Positions 33,984-42,640 of a stretch of 64,000 bases of DNA are shown here, in pieces. Position numbers and translations under genes: made by a program. The notes under the pieces are model-generated. The model did not search any database. It saw only the letters and a list, made by a program, of their open reading frames with translations, and was not told where the DNA came from. The DNA lies in NCBI GenBank assembly GCA_034432555.1, contig DAOUBW010000014.1, positions 186,001 to 250,000 of the forward strand. The letters are read 5' to 3'. The first letter of the stretch is position 1, and each line of letters starts with the position of its first letter. The stretch is from CP2-2F sp034432555. GTDB taxonomy: Bacteria; Chloroflexota; Anaerolineae; Aggregatilineales; UBA2796.

Positions 33984-35847
33984 GGCGCACGCCCCACATG
34001 CGGATGATGCCGTTGGCACCGCCAGAGATCAGGTGTGTGCCTTCTGGGCTGAAGGTCAGCGCGCTAACTGCCTGATTGGTGTAGGCAGGCACACTTAAGA
34101 GAAGCGCCTCACCTTCAAGCTGCCACACAGTCAGCGTGCCGCTTTGGTTGCCTGCCGCGATCAGCTTCCCGCTTGGGTCAAAGGCGAGGCTGGTGATGAA
34201 GCCGAAGCCTTCACGCAGCAGCACGCGTGTTGGCTGCGCGGAGATCGTCCAGACCACCACACTGTTGGAGTTGCCAACCGTCGCTACCAACTTGGCATCT
34301 GGGCTAAGTGCGATCCGTGTGGTGCGGTGCAGATCGCGGATGCGGTTGATCAAAACGCCGCTGCTCACCTCCCACAGGTGAATTTGAGCATCCTCACTGC
34401 CCACTGCCAGCAACAAGCCATCCGCGCTGAAATCGAGTGAAGTTGCCGCTGCCGAATAGTTGCTGTTGCTGCCCAACAGGCGCACCAACGCGCCCGACCG
34501 TGCATCCCACAGCCGCACGCTGCGGTCAGCGCTGGCAGAGGCGATGAAGCGGCTATCAGGGCTGAACGCCACATCAAGCACTGCACCGCTATGCCCACTT
34601 AAAACACCACGCTCAAGGCGTGAGGGCAATTCCCACAGGCGCACCGTACCATCCGAACTGCCGGCAGCAAGGTAGTTGCCATCAGGGCTGAGCGCAACGC
34701 TCGTCCGATCTGTCAAGCCGTCCCACGTGAACAGATTCCAACCACTGAGCGTATCCCATAAGCGGACGCGGTTATCGCTGCTGGCAGAGGCAAATTGGTT
34801 GCCGACACTGTTGAAGGCAAGGGCTGTGATAGCCGTGTTGTGGGCAGCAATCTGCGTCAGTTCGGCAAGTTGGGCGGCATTCTCTGGTGAAAGCACTTGG
34901 CGATTCACCCGCAGTACAGCGCGTATCGCGTCCGCAGTTGCCGTCCTGCCCTGATTCACAACCGCGTTGACGGTTTCCTGAAAGGCAGCCGTGCCAGTTT
35001 GCGCTTGAATGGCAGCAGCGGTGCCAGTCAGGCTCAGGTTAACGCGCCCTTCGGCAGTCTCTTGAAGATCGCGTGCGCTGAGCGTTGGCGTGGCACTGGG
35101 CAGCGGCGTGACGGTCGGCGTCGGCGTGATTTGCAGGGTGCCAGCGATGATAGCGTCAATGGTGCGCTGGAAGGAAAGCGTTGCTTGGGCGGCGGCAGTG
35201 GCGGTCAGGCGGCGGTCAATATCGGCGATCAGCGTCTTATACTGGTCGGTTGGGTTAAGCGGCGTTGGGCTAAGCAGGGGCGTCAGGCTTGGCGTTTCGG
35301 TCGGTGCTTGGGTGGGTGTGGCTGTGATGCCAAGCGTTGCCCACAAAATGGCGTTAAACGTCTCGCGGTAACCTGCCGTTGCCGTCAGCCCTGCTGCCAC
35401 AACAGCAGTTTGGGTCAGGCTTTGCCCAACCTCAAAGACAATCGTCTCAAAAATCTGCGTTTCACTCAAGGTCGGTGTGACGCTGGGTGTGATTGTGGCG
35501 GTGAAGGTTAGGGTTGGCAGCAGCGTGTTGGTTGGCAGTTGGCTGGGCGTGATAGTCGGTGTATGGCTAGGCGTTGGGGTAGAGGTGAGGGCTGCTTGCG
35601 TTTCGGTCAGGAAGAAAGCCTGCGTCTGCAACTGCTGGCTGAGCAGTGTTGCTGTCCGCGCAAGGTTGATGCGGGCGGTGGCGGTTAGGCGCGGGTTGAT
35701 GATAGCATTCAAAGTTTGGCGCTGTTGGGTTGGGTTGAGTTGCGCGATGGATCGGTAGGCGGCGGGGAACAACAGCATCAGTGTGAGCAGCACTAGGCTA
35801 CCAGCACTAAGCACCAAACGCATGGATTTCTTCATTAGTTGCAGCAC
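33973..35847 (-). CDS. Second WD40-repeat protein on Thr/Ala-rich stalk
   Basis: A 624-residue paralogue of the protein at 25703-27454, on the opposite strand at the far end of the glycan cluster. The layout is the same: hydrophobic N-terminus ('LVLSAGSLVLLTLMLLFPAAY'), shared opening 'AIINPRLT', stalk of about three 70-residue units with 'LTATA', 'FNAIL' and 'TLGITATPT', then seven WD40 blades ('VRLWDTLSGW', 'VRLWELPSRL', 'IHLWEVSSGVL', 'IIRMWGV'). It is thought to be surface-exposed with a scaffolding role. GTG 35847 follows GAGG; ATG 35835 is an alternative. The end overlaps the methyltransferase gene by 11 bases. Confidence 0.85.
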   Translation of the reverse strand: MLQLMKKSMRLVLSAGSLVLLTLMLLFPAAYRSIAQLNPTQQRQTLNAIINPRLTATARINLARTATLLSQQLQTQAFFLTETQAALTSTPTPSHTPTITPSQLPTNTLLPTLTFTATITPSVTPTLSETQIFETIVFEVGQSLTQTAVVAAGLTATAGYRETFNAILWATLGITATPTQAPTETPSLTPLLSPTPLNPTDQYKTLIADIDRRLTATAAAQATLSFQRTIDAIIAGTLQITPTPTVTPLPSATPTLSARDLQETAEGRVNLSLTGTAAAIQAQTGTAAFQETVNAVVNQGRTATADAIRAVLRVNRQVLSPENAAQLAELTQIAAHNTAITALAFNSVGNQFASASSDNRVRLWDTLSGWNLFTWDGLTDRTSVALSPDGNYLAAGSSDGTVRLWELPSRLERGVLSGHSGAVLDVAFSPDSRFIASASADRSVRLWDARSGALVRLLGSNSNYSAAATSLDFSADGLLLAVGSEDAQIHLWEVSSGVLINRIRDLHRTTRIALSPDAKLVATVGNSNSVVVWTISAQPTRVLLREGFGFITSLAFDPSGKLIAAGNQSGTLTVWQLEGEALLLSVPAYTNQAVSALTFSPEGTHLISGGANGIIRMWGVRPIR

Positions 35848-36030
35848 CTGTCCTCAATTTTCCACAGTGCCTCTATTATAGAGCGGCTGAGCGACTCTTA
35901 CCACCCTAAAAACTATTAGTGAAGCGGAGAACTTTGTGGCGATAAACAAGTCTGAGTAGGCAACACAAATGGTTAGGATGATCAGACAAGCAGATGCGCG
36001 CTATTGCCTAGCCCGATGAGGAAGCAGAGA

Positions 36031-36055
36031 GGAACGCGCCGTGGCGCGTCCCTAC
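36031..36055. repeat. REP-like palindrome, copy 1
   Basis: GGAACGCGCC-GT-GGCGCGTCCC is an inverted repeat that resembles the second palindrome at 42600-42627 (arms built on GGGACGCGC and GCGTGTCCC). It sits just after the stop of the long exported protein's gene, between two minus-strand genes. It is probably a small dispersed repetitive element of the REP class, and may also act as an RNA end. Confidence 0.55.
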
Positions 36056-36069
36056 ATGGCTCTGTTTTA

Positions 36070-39057
36070 TTACTGCCGCGGCACGAAGGTCGGTGCGAGT
36101 TCAGGCACTTCCGTATCGGCAGGTGCAGGTGGCAGATCGGCAGCGACGCCCCAGCGTCCGGCAAGAGGCAAATCGTCTTCAATGCCATAGATGATGTTGA
36201 TGTCGGCAAAGCCAGTGGTCAGTTCGTTCTTAAAATAGGTGATACCATTGGAGCGGCGGTAGACACCGACGCCCGTGCGCCCGTCGCCGTTCCAGTCGCC
36301 ATAGAAGGGATAGTCGCCCGGATCACCGAACACCAGAGAGAAATCGGCAAAGACGATGCAGAAGTTGCAGATGGCGTTGGTCAGGAGGAACACAGAGGTA
36401 TCCGGACGGTAGACGCCGGGACTATCTCTGCCATCCAAATCCCAGTCGCCCGCCACGGGCAGATCGCCTGGCAGCCCTAGCACCATCTGGAAATCAGCGA
36501 AGCCTGTGTTGAGGTTGTTTTTCAGGTAGATCAAGCCGTTGCTTGGACGGAAGACCGCCACACCATCACGTCCGTTGCCGTTCCAATCGCCCACAAAGGG
36601 AATATCGCCCGGATTGCCCAGCACAAAGCTATAGACGACCGGCGCGCCCGGTGTGTTGGACTCGGTGAGGTAGAAGATGCCCGTGCTTTGGCGGTAGACG
36701 CCGATGGTCGTGATGCCATCGCCGTTCCAGTCACCAGCGACGGGATAATCGCCCGCTGCGCCAAACATCAGCGTGAGGTCAGCAAAACCTGTAGTATTGC
36801 TGTTGCGAAGGTAGAAAGTTGCCTCAGCTTGCCGCAAAATACCGATGGTATCTATGGGCAGCTTGGTGAACATGGCGTAGCTGGCGAATGGTTCGCTGTT
36901 CACCGTAGTGAACTTGCCACCGGCGGCAAGCCGTGCGCCGTTCAGGGCAAGCGCATAGATGCTATCGTTCGTGGTTGCCGTCCATGAGCGCGGCAAGCCA
37001 GTATCTGCCTCAAGCGCGGCGATGCGTGTGCGCGGCTGACCACCGATTTGGGTGAATTCGCCACCTACATACAAGATGTTATTGTTGAGCGCCAGCGCGT
37101 AAACATTGCCGTTGGCGTTCGGATTCCAGTCGGTTAGTGTGGCATCCAAGCGCCGAATTTGCGCCAAGTAGTTGCGCGGCACGCCGCCAACCTCTAGAAA
37201 GAAGCCACCCACATAAATCGTGGTGGCAGTCACCACGATTGAGTAGACCGTGTTGCTTGGGTCAGGGTTCCACGCGGTGGCGTTGCCGGTATCAAGGTTG
37301 ATCTCGGCAAGGAAGCGCCGCAATTGACCGCCGCCAATAAAGCTAAAGGTGCCGCCCACATAAATGCTATCTGTGCCAAGCGCAAGTGCCGTCACACCCG
37401 AATCCGCGCCGGGATTCCAGATGGTGGCGGCGCCTGTGCTGGCGCTCAGGGCTGCCAGCCGATTCCGCACCTGCCCGCCGATGGTCGTGAACTGCCCGCC
37501 CACATAAACAGTCGTATCGTTGGCGGCAAGCGCCTGCACATTGTTGTTGGCACCAGGATTCCAGTCTGTGGCAACGCCGTTGCTGAGTTGCAGCGCTGCG
37601 ATATTCTCGCGCAGTTGCCCACCGATGAAGTTAAAGCGCCCGCCCACATAGAGGAGGCTGCCGCGGATTGCCAATGCTTGCACGCTGGCAGCCTGCACAC
37701 CGTTAGAGACTAACGTATTCCAGCTTGTTGGGCGCCCTGTGGCGGTATCAATGGCTGCTAAGTTGGTGCGCCGCACGCCGGCTGCATGTTGATAATCACC
37801 GCCGATGAAGGCTGTGCTGCCATCAATACGAATGCTGTAGGTTGCGCCGCCTGTGCCGGGATTCCAGCTTAGGGCAGAGCCAGTCGTTGTGTTCAGCGCG
37901 GCAACGTTGCTGCGCGTTTGCCCGCCGATGGTGGTGAATGCGCCGCCAACGTACATGGTGCTACCGCTCAGCGTAAGCGTATAGACGACTCCATCAGCGT
38001 TCGGATTCCACGAAGTGGCGTTGCCGGTGGTAGTATTCAGTGCCGCCACCCGCGAACGGAAGATGCCGCCGGCGTCGTCAAAGGCGCCGCCCACATAGAG
38101 CAGGCTGCCGCTTAGCACCATCGCGTAAACGCTGCCGCTGGCAGTCGGGTTCCAAGCAGTGGGCGTGTCGCTGGCTAAGGGCAAAGCGGCGATGCGCTCA
38201 CGGAAATTGGAGACGCCAAAGCGCCCAAAATCACCGCCCACATAGAGCAAGCTGTTGGCTGCATCCAGCGCCATGGCGTGGATGGTGTTATCGGCGTTCG
38301 GATTCCATGGCGTGGTCGTGCCATCGCTGGTGTTCAGGGCAGCGATGTTGTTGCGTCCGATGCTGCCGATGCGGTTAAAGGTGCCGCCAATATACAGCAC
38401 GCTACCGTTGAGCGCCATGGCGTTCACCGCCGCCAAGTCGGGATCGTCATCAAAGACGACGTTCGGCGCAAAGCCGCCGATCAACGAGCCGTCGGTGCCG
38501 TTCAGCGCTGCAACGCGGTTGCGCGTTGTGCTGTTGATCTGGGTAAATTTGCCACCGACATACAGGCGGTTGCTGCCAACATCAAAGTGCATCACTTGCA
38601 CCAAGCCGTTGGCGCTTGGCGCAAAGTCGGTATCGACCGCCTTGCTGGAGAGGATGCGCGCCAAGCCATTGCGCGGCAAACCGCCCACGCTGGTAAAGCT
38701 GCCACCGATGTACCAGCCGCCGGCGCCATCTGGTGCGGCTGCGCGCACAGTGCCTTCCACACGCGGGAAGGTGTTATCCCATGCCGCAGTGCTGGTGCTG
38801 ATGGCTGCCCAACTGCCGGTGTAAGGTCCGATGAAGTTGAAGCTGCCGCCAATGTAAAAGATGTTGCCCGTCTGTACCACAGCGCGCACTTCGCCGTTGG
38901 CACCCCAAGCATTCGTGTCAAGGCTCGGTCCTACAGATGCCTGCGCCGAGCGCGGTACCCCCAAACTCACAACGCAGAGTGCGAAGAGCAAAAAGACTGT
39001 CAAGAATCGGCGCATAGCTTTGCTTATGCCTCGCTTTAAACTGAAAGACTTACTCAT
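36070..39057 (-). CDS. Large exported beta-propeller/FG-GAP-like repeat protein
   Basis: A 995-residue protein. The signal peptide ends near 'PRSAQA'. About fourteen tandem repeats of roughly 47 residues follow, each with 'LYVGGxFTxIGG' and 'AALNxxTGxxTxWNP' (DUF5122/delta-60 type), which usually build a multi-blade propeller. The last 240 residues are five repeats of about 48 residues with 'GDWNGDG' (a calcium-loop-like DxNxDG) and 'GFAD' strands, as in FG-GAP/VCBS proteins. It is most likely secreted or surface-attached and involved in adhesion or sugar binding; the function is not established. ATG 39057 is chosen; ATG 39015, nearer the signal peptide, is possible. Confidence 0.82.
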   Translation of the reverse strand: MSKSFSLKRGISKAMRRFLTVFLLFALCVVSLGVPRSAQASVGPSLDTNAWGANGEVRAVVQTGNIFYIGGSFNFIGPYTGSWAAISTSTAAWDNTFPRVEGTVRAAAPDGAGGWYIGGSFTSVGGLPRNGLARILSSKAVDTDFAPSANGLVQVMHFDVGSNRLYVGGKFTQINSTTRNRVAALNGTDGSLIGGFAPNVVFDDDPDLAAVNAMALNGSVLYIGGTFNRIGSIGRNNIAALNTSDGTTTPWNPNADNTIHAMALDAANSLLYVGGDFGRFGVSNFRERIAALPLASDTPTAWNPTASGSVYAMVLSGSLLYVGGAFDDAGGIFRSRVAALNTTTGNATSWNPNADGVVYTLTLSGSTMYVGGAFTTIGGQTRSNVAALNTTTGSALSWNPGTGGATYSIRIDGSTAFIGGDYQHAAGVRRTNLAAIDTATGRPTSWNTLVSNGVQAASVQALAIRGSLLYVGGRFNFIGGQLRENIAALQLSNGVATDWNPGANNNVQALAANDTTVYVGGQFTTIGGQVRNRLAALSASTGAATIWNPGADSGVTALALGTDSIYVGGTFSFIGGGQLRRFLAEINLDTGNATAWNPDPSNTVYSIVVTATTIYVGGFFLEVGGVPRNYLAQIRRLDATLTDWNPNANGNVYALALNNNILYVGGEFTQIGGQPRTRIAALEADTGLPRSWTATTNDSIYALALNGARLAAGGKFTTVNSEPFASYAMFTKLPIDTIGILRQAEATFYLRNSNTTGFADLTLMFGAAGDYPVAGDWNGDGITTIGVYRQSTGIFYLTESNTPGAPVVYSFVLGNPGDIPFVGDWNGNGRDGVAVFRPSNGLIYLKNNLNTGFADFQMVLGLPGDLPVAGDWDLDGRDSPGVYRPDTSVFLLTNAICNFCIVFADFSLVFGDPGDYPFYGDWNGDGRTGVGVYRRSNGITYFKNELTTGFADINIIYGIEDDLPLAGRWGVAADLPPAPADTEVPELAPTFVPRQ

Positions 39058-39226
39058 CTTATAGTGTACTCGATCTACTCTATCCTTGCGCCGTTTCAAG
39101 GGCATAACGAAACAGTTTGAAACGTGGTAGAATAGAATATAGAATAACGACTGACCATCCGTTGATCTTCACCTGAATTACCGATACAGCGTTCAAAAAG
39201 AGACGCCTTTCACCACTGAGACTTTG

Positions 39227-41077
39227 ATGACCTTACCCGATCACACAGCTAAACAGCGCCGCCAACGTGCTTTTGCCCGCCAAAATGAACGCCTTGCGCG
39301 CCGCCTTGCCGCCCTGCGCGGACGCAGCGATCAGCTTGCTACACTGCGCCTCATTGTCGTATTGGGCGGTGCAGCGCTCAGCTTTGCAGCGCTCACTCTC
39401 AGCGGCATTGCGGCTGCCCTGCTTATATCGGCGCTCAGCCTGCTTGCCTTCAGCGCAGCAGTGCGCGCTCACAGCCGCCTGAAACGTGCCGTCCTGCGCC
39501 TCTATTATTGGCGAGCGCTGCGCGAGGCGCATCTGGCGCGCATGGCGCTTGATTGGGCGCATATTCCACCGCCAGAGCCGCACACGCCCGATCCGAACCA
39601 TCCCTTTGAGATCGATCTCGATCTGAGCGGTGCGCACTCGCTGCACGCCCTGCTGGATACCGCCGTGACTGTTCAAGGCAGTGCGCGCCTGCGCGACTGG
39701 CTGCTAAACACCACACCCAGCGCGGCAGATATTGCAGCGCGGCAGGCGTTGGTGCGCGAACTGCTGCCTTTGCAAACCTTCCGCGATAAGCTGGCGCTGA
39801 ATTACCGCTTGGCAGCACGTGGCGATAGTGAGCGCTGGGACGCCGCCCGCCTCACCGATTGGTTGAACCGTCACAGCAGTGCAACACAAGCAGAACTGGG
39901 CGGCAGGCTGCGCCTCTTGATCGGCTTGGCGGCGCTCAACGCGGCAGCGTTCGTGCTTGCCAACTTGGGCGTGATCCCCGCTGCTGTGTGGGCTGCCACG
40001 CAAGTGATCTATCTAGGGCTGTTTTTCGGGTCGGTGCGGGCGGGCATCTTTGATGAAGCACTTGCCCTAGATGATCTTTTGGCGCGCCTTGCCGCCATTC
40101 TGAGCGGCTTAGAGGCGCACCGTTACCGTGCTGGATCAGCGTTAGCGGCATTATGCGCGCCCTTCCGCCGCCGCGAGCCATCCGCTGCGCTGCGTCGCAT
40201 GAATACAATCCTTGCCGCCGCCAGCCTCCAGCGCAATCCGTTTTTATGGCTGTTTGTGAATGGCATCCTGCCTTGGGATGTCTTTTGGGCAGCGCGCCTT
40301 GCAGAGCAGCGCGCCGCACTGGCAGCACATTTGCCGCAGTGGTTAGAAGCGCTCTTTACGCTGGAGGCAAGCGCCTCACTCGCCAACCATGCCTACTTGA
40401 ATCCGCACTATACCTTTCCCGAAATCGAGCCAGCGGGCGCGCTGTTTGAGGGCAAGGCGCTAGGGCATCCGCTGATTGCCGATACAAGCAAGGTCTATAA
40501 CAGCTTCCACTTTGATCAGATCGGGCAGATCGCCTTGATCACCGGCAGCAACATGGCAGGTAAAAGTTCCTTCTTGCGTGCGCTTGGGCTGAACCTCTGC
40601 CTTGCCTACAGCGGCGGTGCGGTAGAGGCTGCGGGCTTGCGGCTTGGCTTGCTGCGCCTGTATAGCTGCATCCGCGTCAGCGACTCGGTGACGGACGGTT
40701 TCTCTTATTTCTATGCAGAGGTGCGCCGTTTGCGCGCCCTGCTGGATGCCCTGCACAGCGCGGATCCGCGCCCGTTGTTCTTCTTGATTGATGAGATTTT
40801 CAGAGGCACTAACAACCGTGAGCGTTTGATCGGCAGCCGCGCTTACATTCAGGCGTTGGCGCACGGGCGCGGCATTGGCGCCATCAGCACGCACGATCTG
40901 GAGTTGGTGCATTTGGCGGAAAGCGTGCCGCTGTTGGCAAATTGGCATTTCCGTGAGGATGTGCGCGATGGGCAGATGATCTTCGATTACCAACTGCGCC
41001 CGGGCCCTTGCCCAACCACCAACGCGCTGCGGATCATGGCATTGGCGGGCTTGCCCGTCCCTGAGGCTGTGAAGTAA
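39227..41077 (+). CDS. MutS-type ATPase with membrane segments
   Basis: A 616-residue protein with two N-terminal membrane helices (about 41-58 and 60-78), another hydrophobic stretch in the middle (about 225-265), and the MutS ATPase domain at the C-terminus. That domain has Walker A 'TGSNMAGKSSFLRALG', 'RVSDSVTDGFSYFYAEVRRL' (signature helix), Walker B 'FFLIDEIFRGTN' and 'ISTHDLELVHLA'. The clamp and lever regions match the mismatch repair group (COG0249) loosely. The mismatch-recognition and connector domains are absent, so a role in classical mismatch repair is unlikely; a DNA-junction or membrane-linked function is possible. The upstream TTG gives no better start than ATG 39227. Confidence 0.88.
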   Translation: MTLPDHTAKQRRQRAFARQNERLARRLAALRGRSDQLATLRLIVVLGGAALSFAALTLSGIAAALLISALSLLAFSAAVRAHSRLKRAVLRLYYWRALREAHLARMALDWAHIPPPEPHTPDPNHPFEIDLDLSGAHSLHALLDTAVTVQGSARLRDWLLNTTPSAADIAARQALVRELLPLQTFRDKLALNYRLAARGDSERWDAARLTDWLNRHSSATQAELGGRLRLLIGLAALNAAAFVLANLGVIPAAVWAATQVIYLGLFFGSVRAGIFDEALALDDLLARLAAILSGLEAHRYRAGSALAALCAPFRRREPSAALRRMNTILAAASLQRNPFLWLFVNGILPWDVFWAARLAEQRAALAAHLPQWLEALFTLEASASLANHAYLNPHYTFPEIEPAGALFEGKALGHPLIADTSKVYNSFHFDQIGQIALITGSNMAGKSSFLRALGLNLCLAYSGGAVEAAGLRLGLLRLYSCIRVSDSVTDGFSYFYAEVRRLRALLDALHSADPRPLFFLIDEIFRGTNNRERLIGSRAYIQALAHGRGIGAISTHDLELVHLAESVPLLANWHFREDVRDGQMIFDYQLRPGPCPTTNALRIMALAGLPVPEAVK

Positions 41078-41121
41078 GTGGGCGGCTGCAAGGCAAACAC
41101 CATGCAGCCGCCAAAGTGCCG

Positions 41122-42414
41122 TTAGGAAGACATTAACTGGTTAAAGAGCTGTTCGGTCTCTGGCTCAAGATCAATAGCGTGCTTGTTCAGCAGATCGCGC
41201 ATGGTGTTGTAGTGGCTGGCTGTCTCGCTGCGCCGACCGAGATCCGCGTAGAGGTTCATAATGCGGCGGTGCAGGTCTTGCCGCAGCGGATCTTCTTGCG
41301 CGGCGCGCTGTAAGAGCGTAAGGGCATGTTCAGGGCGATCTTCGCTCAGGCGCACTTCTGACACACCACACAGCGCCTCGATATAACCTGCCTGATAGTC
41401 TTGGCGGCGGCGTGTGATCCACAGTTCGTTATGCCCTTGCAAGAAGGGGCGCTGGTACATCTCGATCACGCGCTGATATGCCTGTAGTTTCGCCTGAGTA
41501 GTCTCGGCGAGTCGCCCTTGCATCAGCAGCGCCACAAAATCCACCATGTCGTAGTGAACGCGCAGCATAGGGTTAACGCGGTAGTAACCGCCCTCATGCA
41601 CCAACACATCCAATCCCAACACCTCTAGCGCCTTGTGGAGACGGCGTTTGGTTACATGGAAAACGTTGACTGCCTGCTCACTTTGCAGATCGGGCCAAAA
41701 AGCCTGACAAATCTCCGAGCGCGTGACGAATGGGCGTTCCAACGCAAAAAAGAACAGCAGGCGCGGCAAATGCCCTTCCCAACCGCCTATCTCATCTTCG
41801 TTGGTCAGCACGCTGCCGGGACCAAGCGCATTGGCGTGCAGCATGGCATCTTCGTAGGCTTGCATCTCGTAGAAGTCGTTGATGACCAAATCGTCATCGC
41901 GCAGCATGACCGCCTTCTGGCGTGAGATGAGCGCCAGCCACGCAAAACGCGGCAAATTGCGCCCACTGATGACCAGCTTGCAGCGCGCTGGCATGTAATC
42001 AATCAGGCGTTCGAGCAGGCTTTGCAGATCATCGTTGATGTCGGCACGGTCAAACTCGTCCAGAAAGACTAAGAACGGTTCGGTGGTCAGCGTATCAAGG
42101 TCGGCTGCCAGTGCCTCCAGCAGGCTATCTAAATTGGGCAGGTTATCAAAACCAACATGATTGACCTGTGCGCCAAAGCTCGGCACCTGCTCGGCGATCT
42201 CGTGAATGAAGCCGTTCAAGAACGAGCGCACGTCGGTATCTTCACTGCCCAGCGCATAATAAAAAACAACGCGGTCATCATCTGCCAACAAGCGGCTGAG
42301 CAGCGCGGCACGGTAACGGCTTTTGGCGTGCAGCAGCACAAGGCGCGCATTTGCAGAGTGCGCGTCGAAAGCGTGTGTGATGTTTGCAACAATTTGAGCA
42401 AGACTCATGGTCAA
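41122..42414 (-). CDS. BTAD-domain transcriptional regulator with degenerate NTPase
   Basis: A 430-residue protein with three parts. Residues 1-190 follow the STAND/MalT NTPase plan, with a Walker B-like 'FLVFLDEFD' and 'KLVISGRNLPRFAWLALI', but the P-loop position reads 'LHAKSRYRAALL' and lacks the GxxxxGK. Residues about 205-270 carry an OmpR-like winged helix ('RSEICQAFWPDL', 'NVFHVTKRRLHKAL'). The rest is the bacterial transcriptional activator domain made of TPR-like helices. It probably regulates genes through protein contacts rather than ATP hydrolysis. The paralogue is at 56445-57698. Start ATG 42414 or the second Met two codons on; neither has a clear ribosome binding site. Confidence 0.82.
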   Translation of the reverse strand: MTMSLAQIVANITHAFDAHSANARLVLLHAKSRYRAALLSRLLADDDRVVFYYALGSEDTDVRSFLNGFIHEIAEQVPSFGAQVNHVGFDNLPNLDSLLEALAADLDTLTTEPFLVFLDEFDRADINDDLQSLLERLIDYMPARCKLVISGRNLPRFAWLALISRQKAVMLRDDDLVINDFYEMQAYEDAMLHANALGPGSVLTNEDEIGGWEGHLPRLLFFFALERPFVTRSEICQAFWPDLQSEQAVNVFHVTKRRLHKALEVLGLDVLVHEGGYYRVNPMLRVHYDMVDFVALLMQGRLAETTQAKLQAYQRVIEMYQRPFLQGHNELWITRRRQDYQAGYIEALCGVSEVRLSEDRPEHALTLLQRAAQEDPLRQDLHRRIMNLYADLGRRSETASHYNTMRDLLNKHAIDLEPETEQLFNQLMSS

Positions 42415-42599
42415 ACCTTCCTATTTGTTTAAGCATAGCAATAGTATAGCACTTTTCTCCAATAAAGAGCAGGGTAATAATCTGGCAGAAAAGCCAACAA
42501 AACGGCAAAGTATTTCTTTAACCACACGTGGATCGCAAGCAAGACAGGGCTTTGTGGAATGCCTTACGCTTTAGCTTTTTGGGGGCGGGTGGGGTGTCT

Positions 42600-42627
42600 G
42601 TAGGGACGCGCTAAGGCGTGTCCCTAC
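42600..42627. repeat. REP-like palindrome, copy 2
   Basis: Stem arms GTAGGGACGCGC and GCGTGTCCCTAC (one G-T pair) around a short AA-containing loop, just after the stop of the exported protein at 42641-43843 and upstream of the BTAD regulator gene. It shares its core with 36031-36055. It could work as a terminator for either gene, but no T-run follows. Confidence 0.6.
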
Positions 42628-42640
42628 GGAAAACGCAGGC

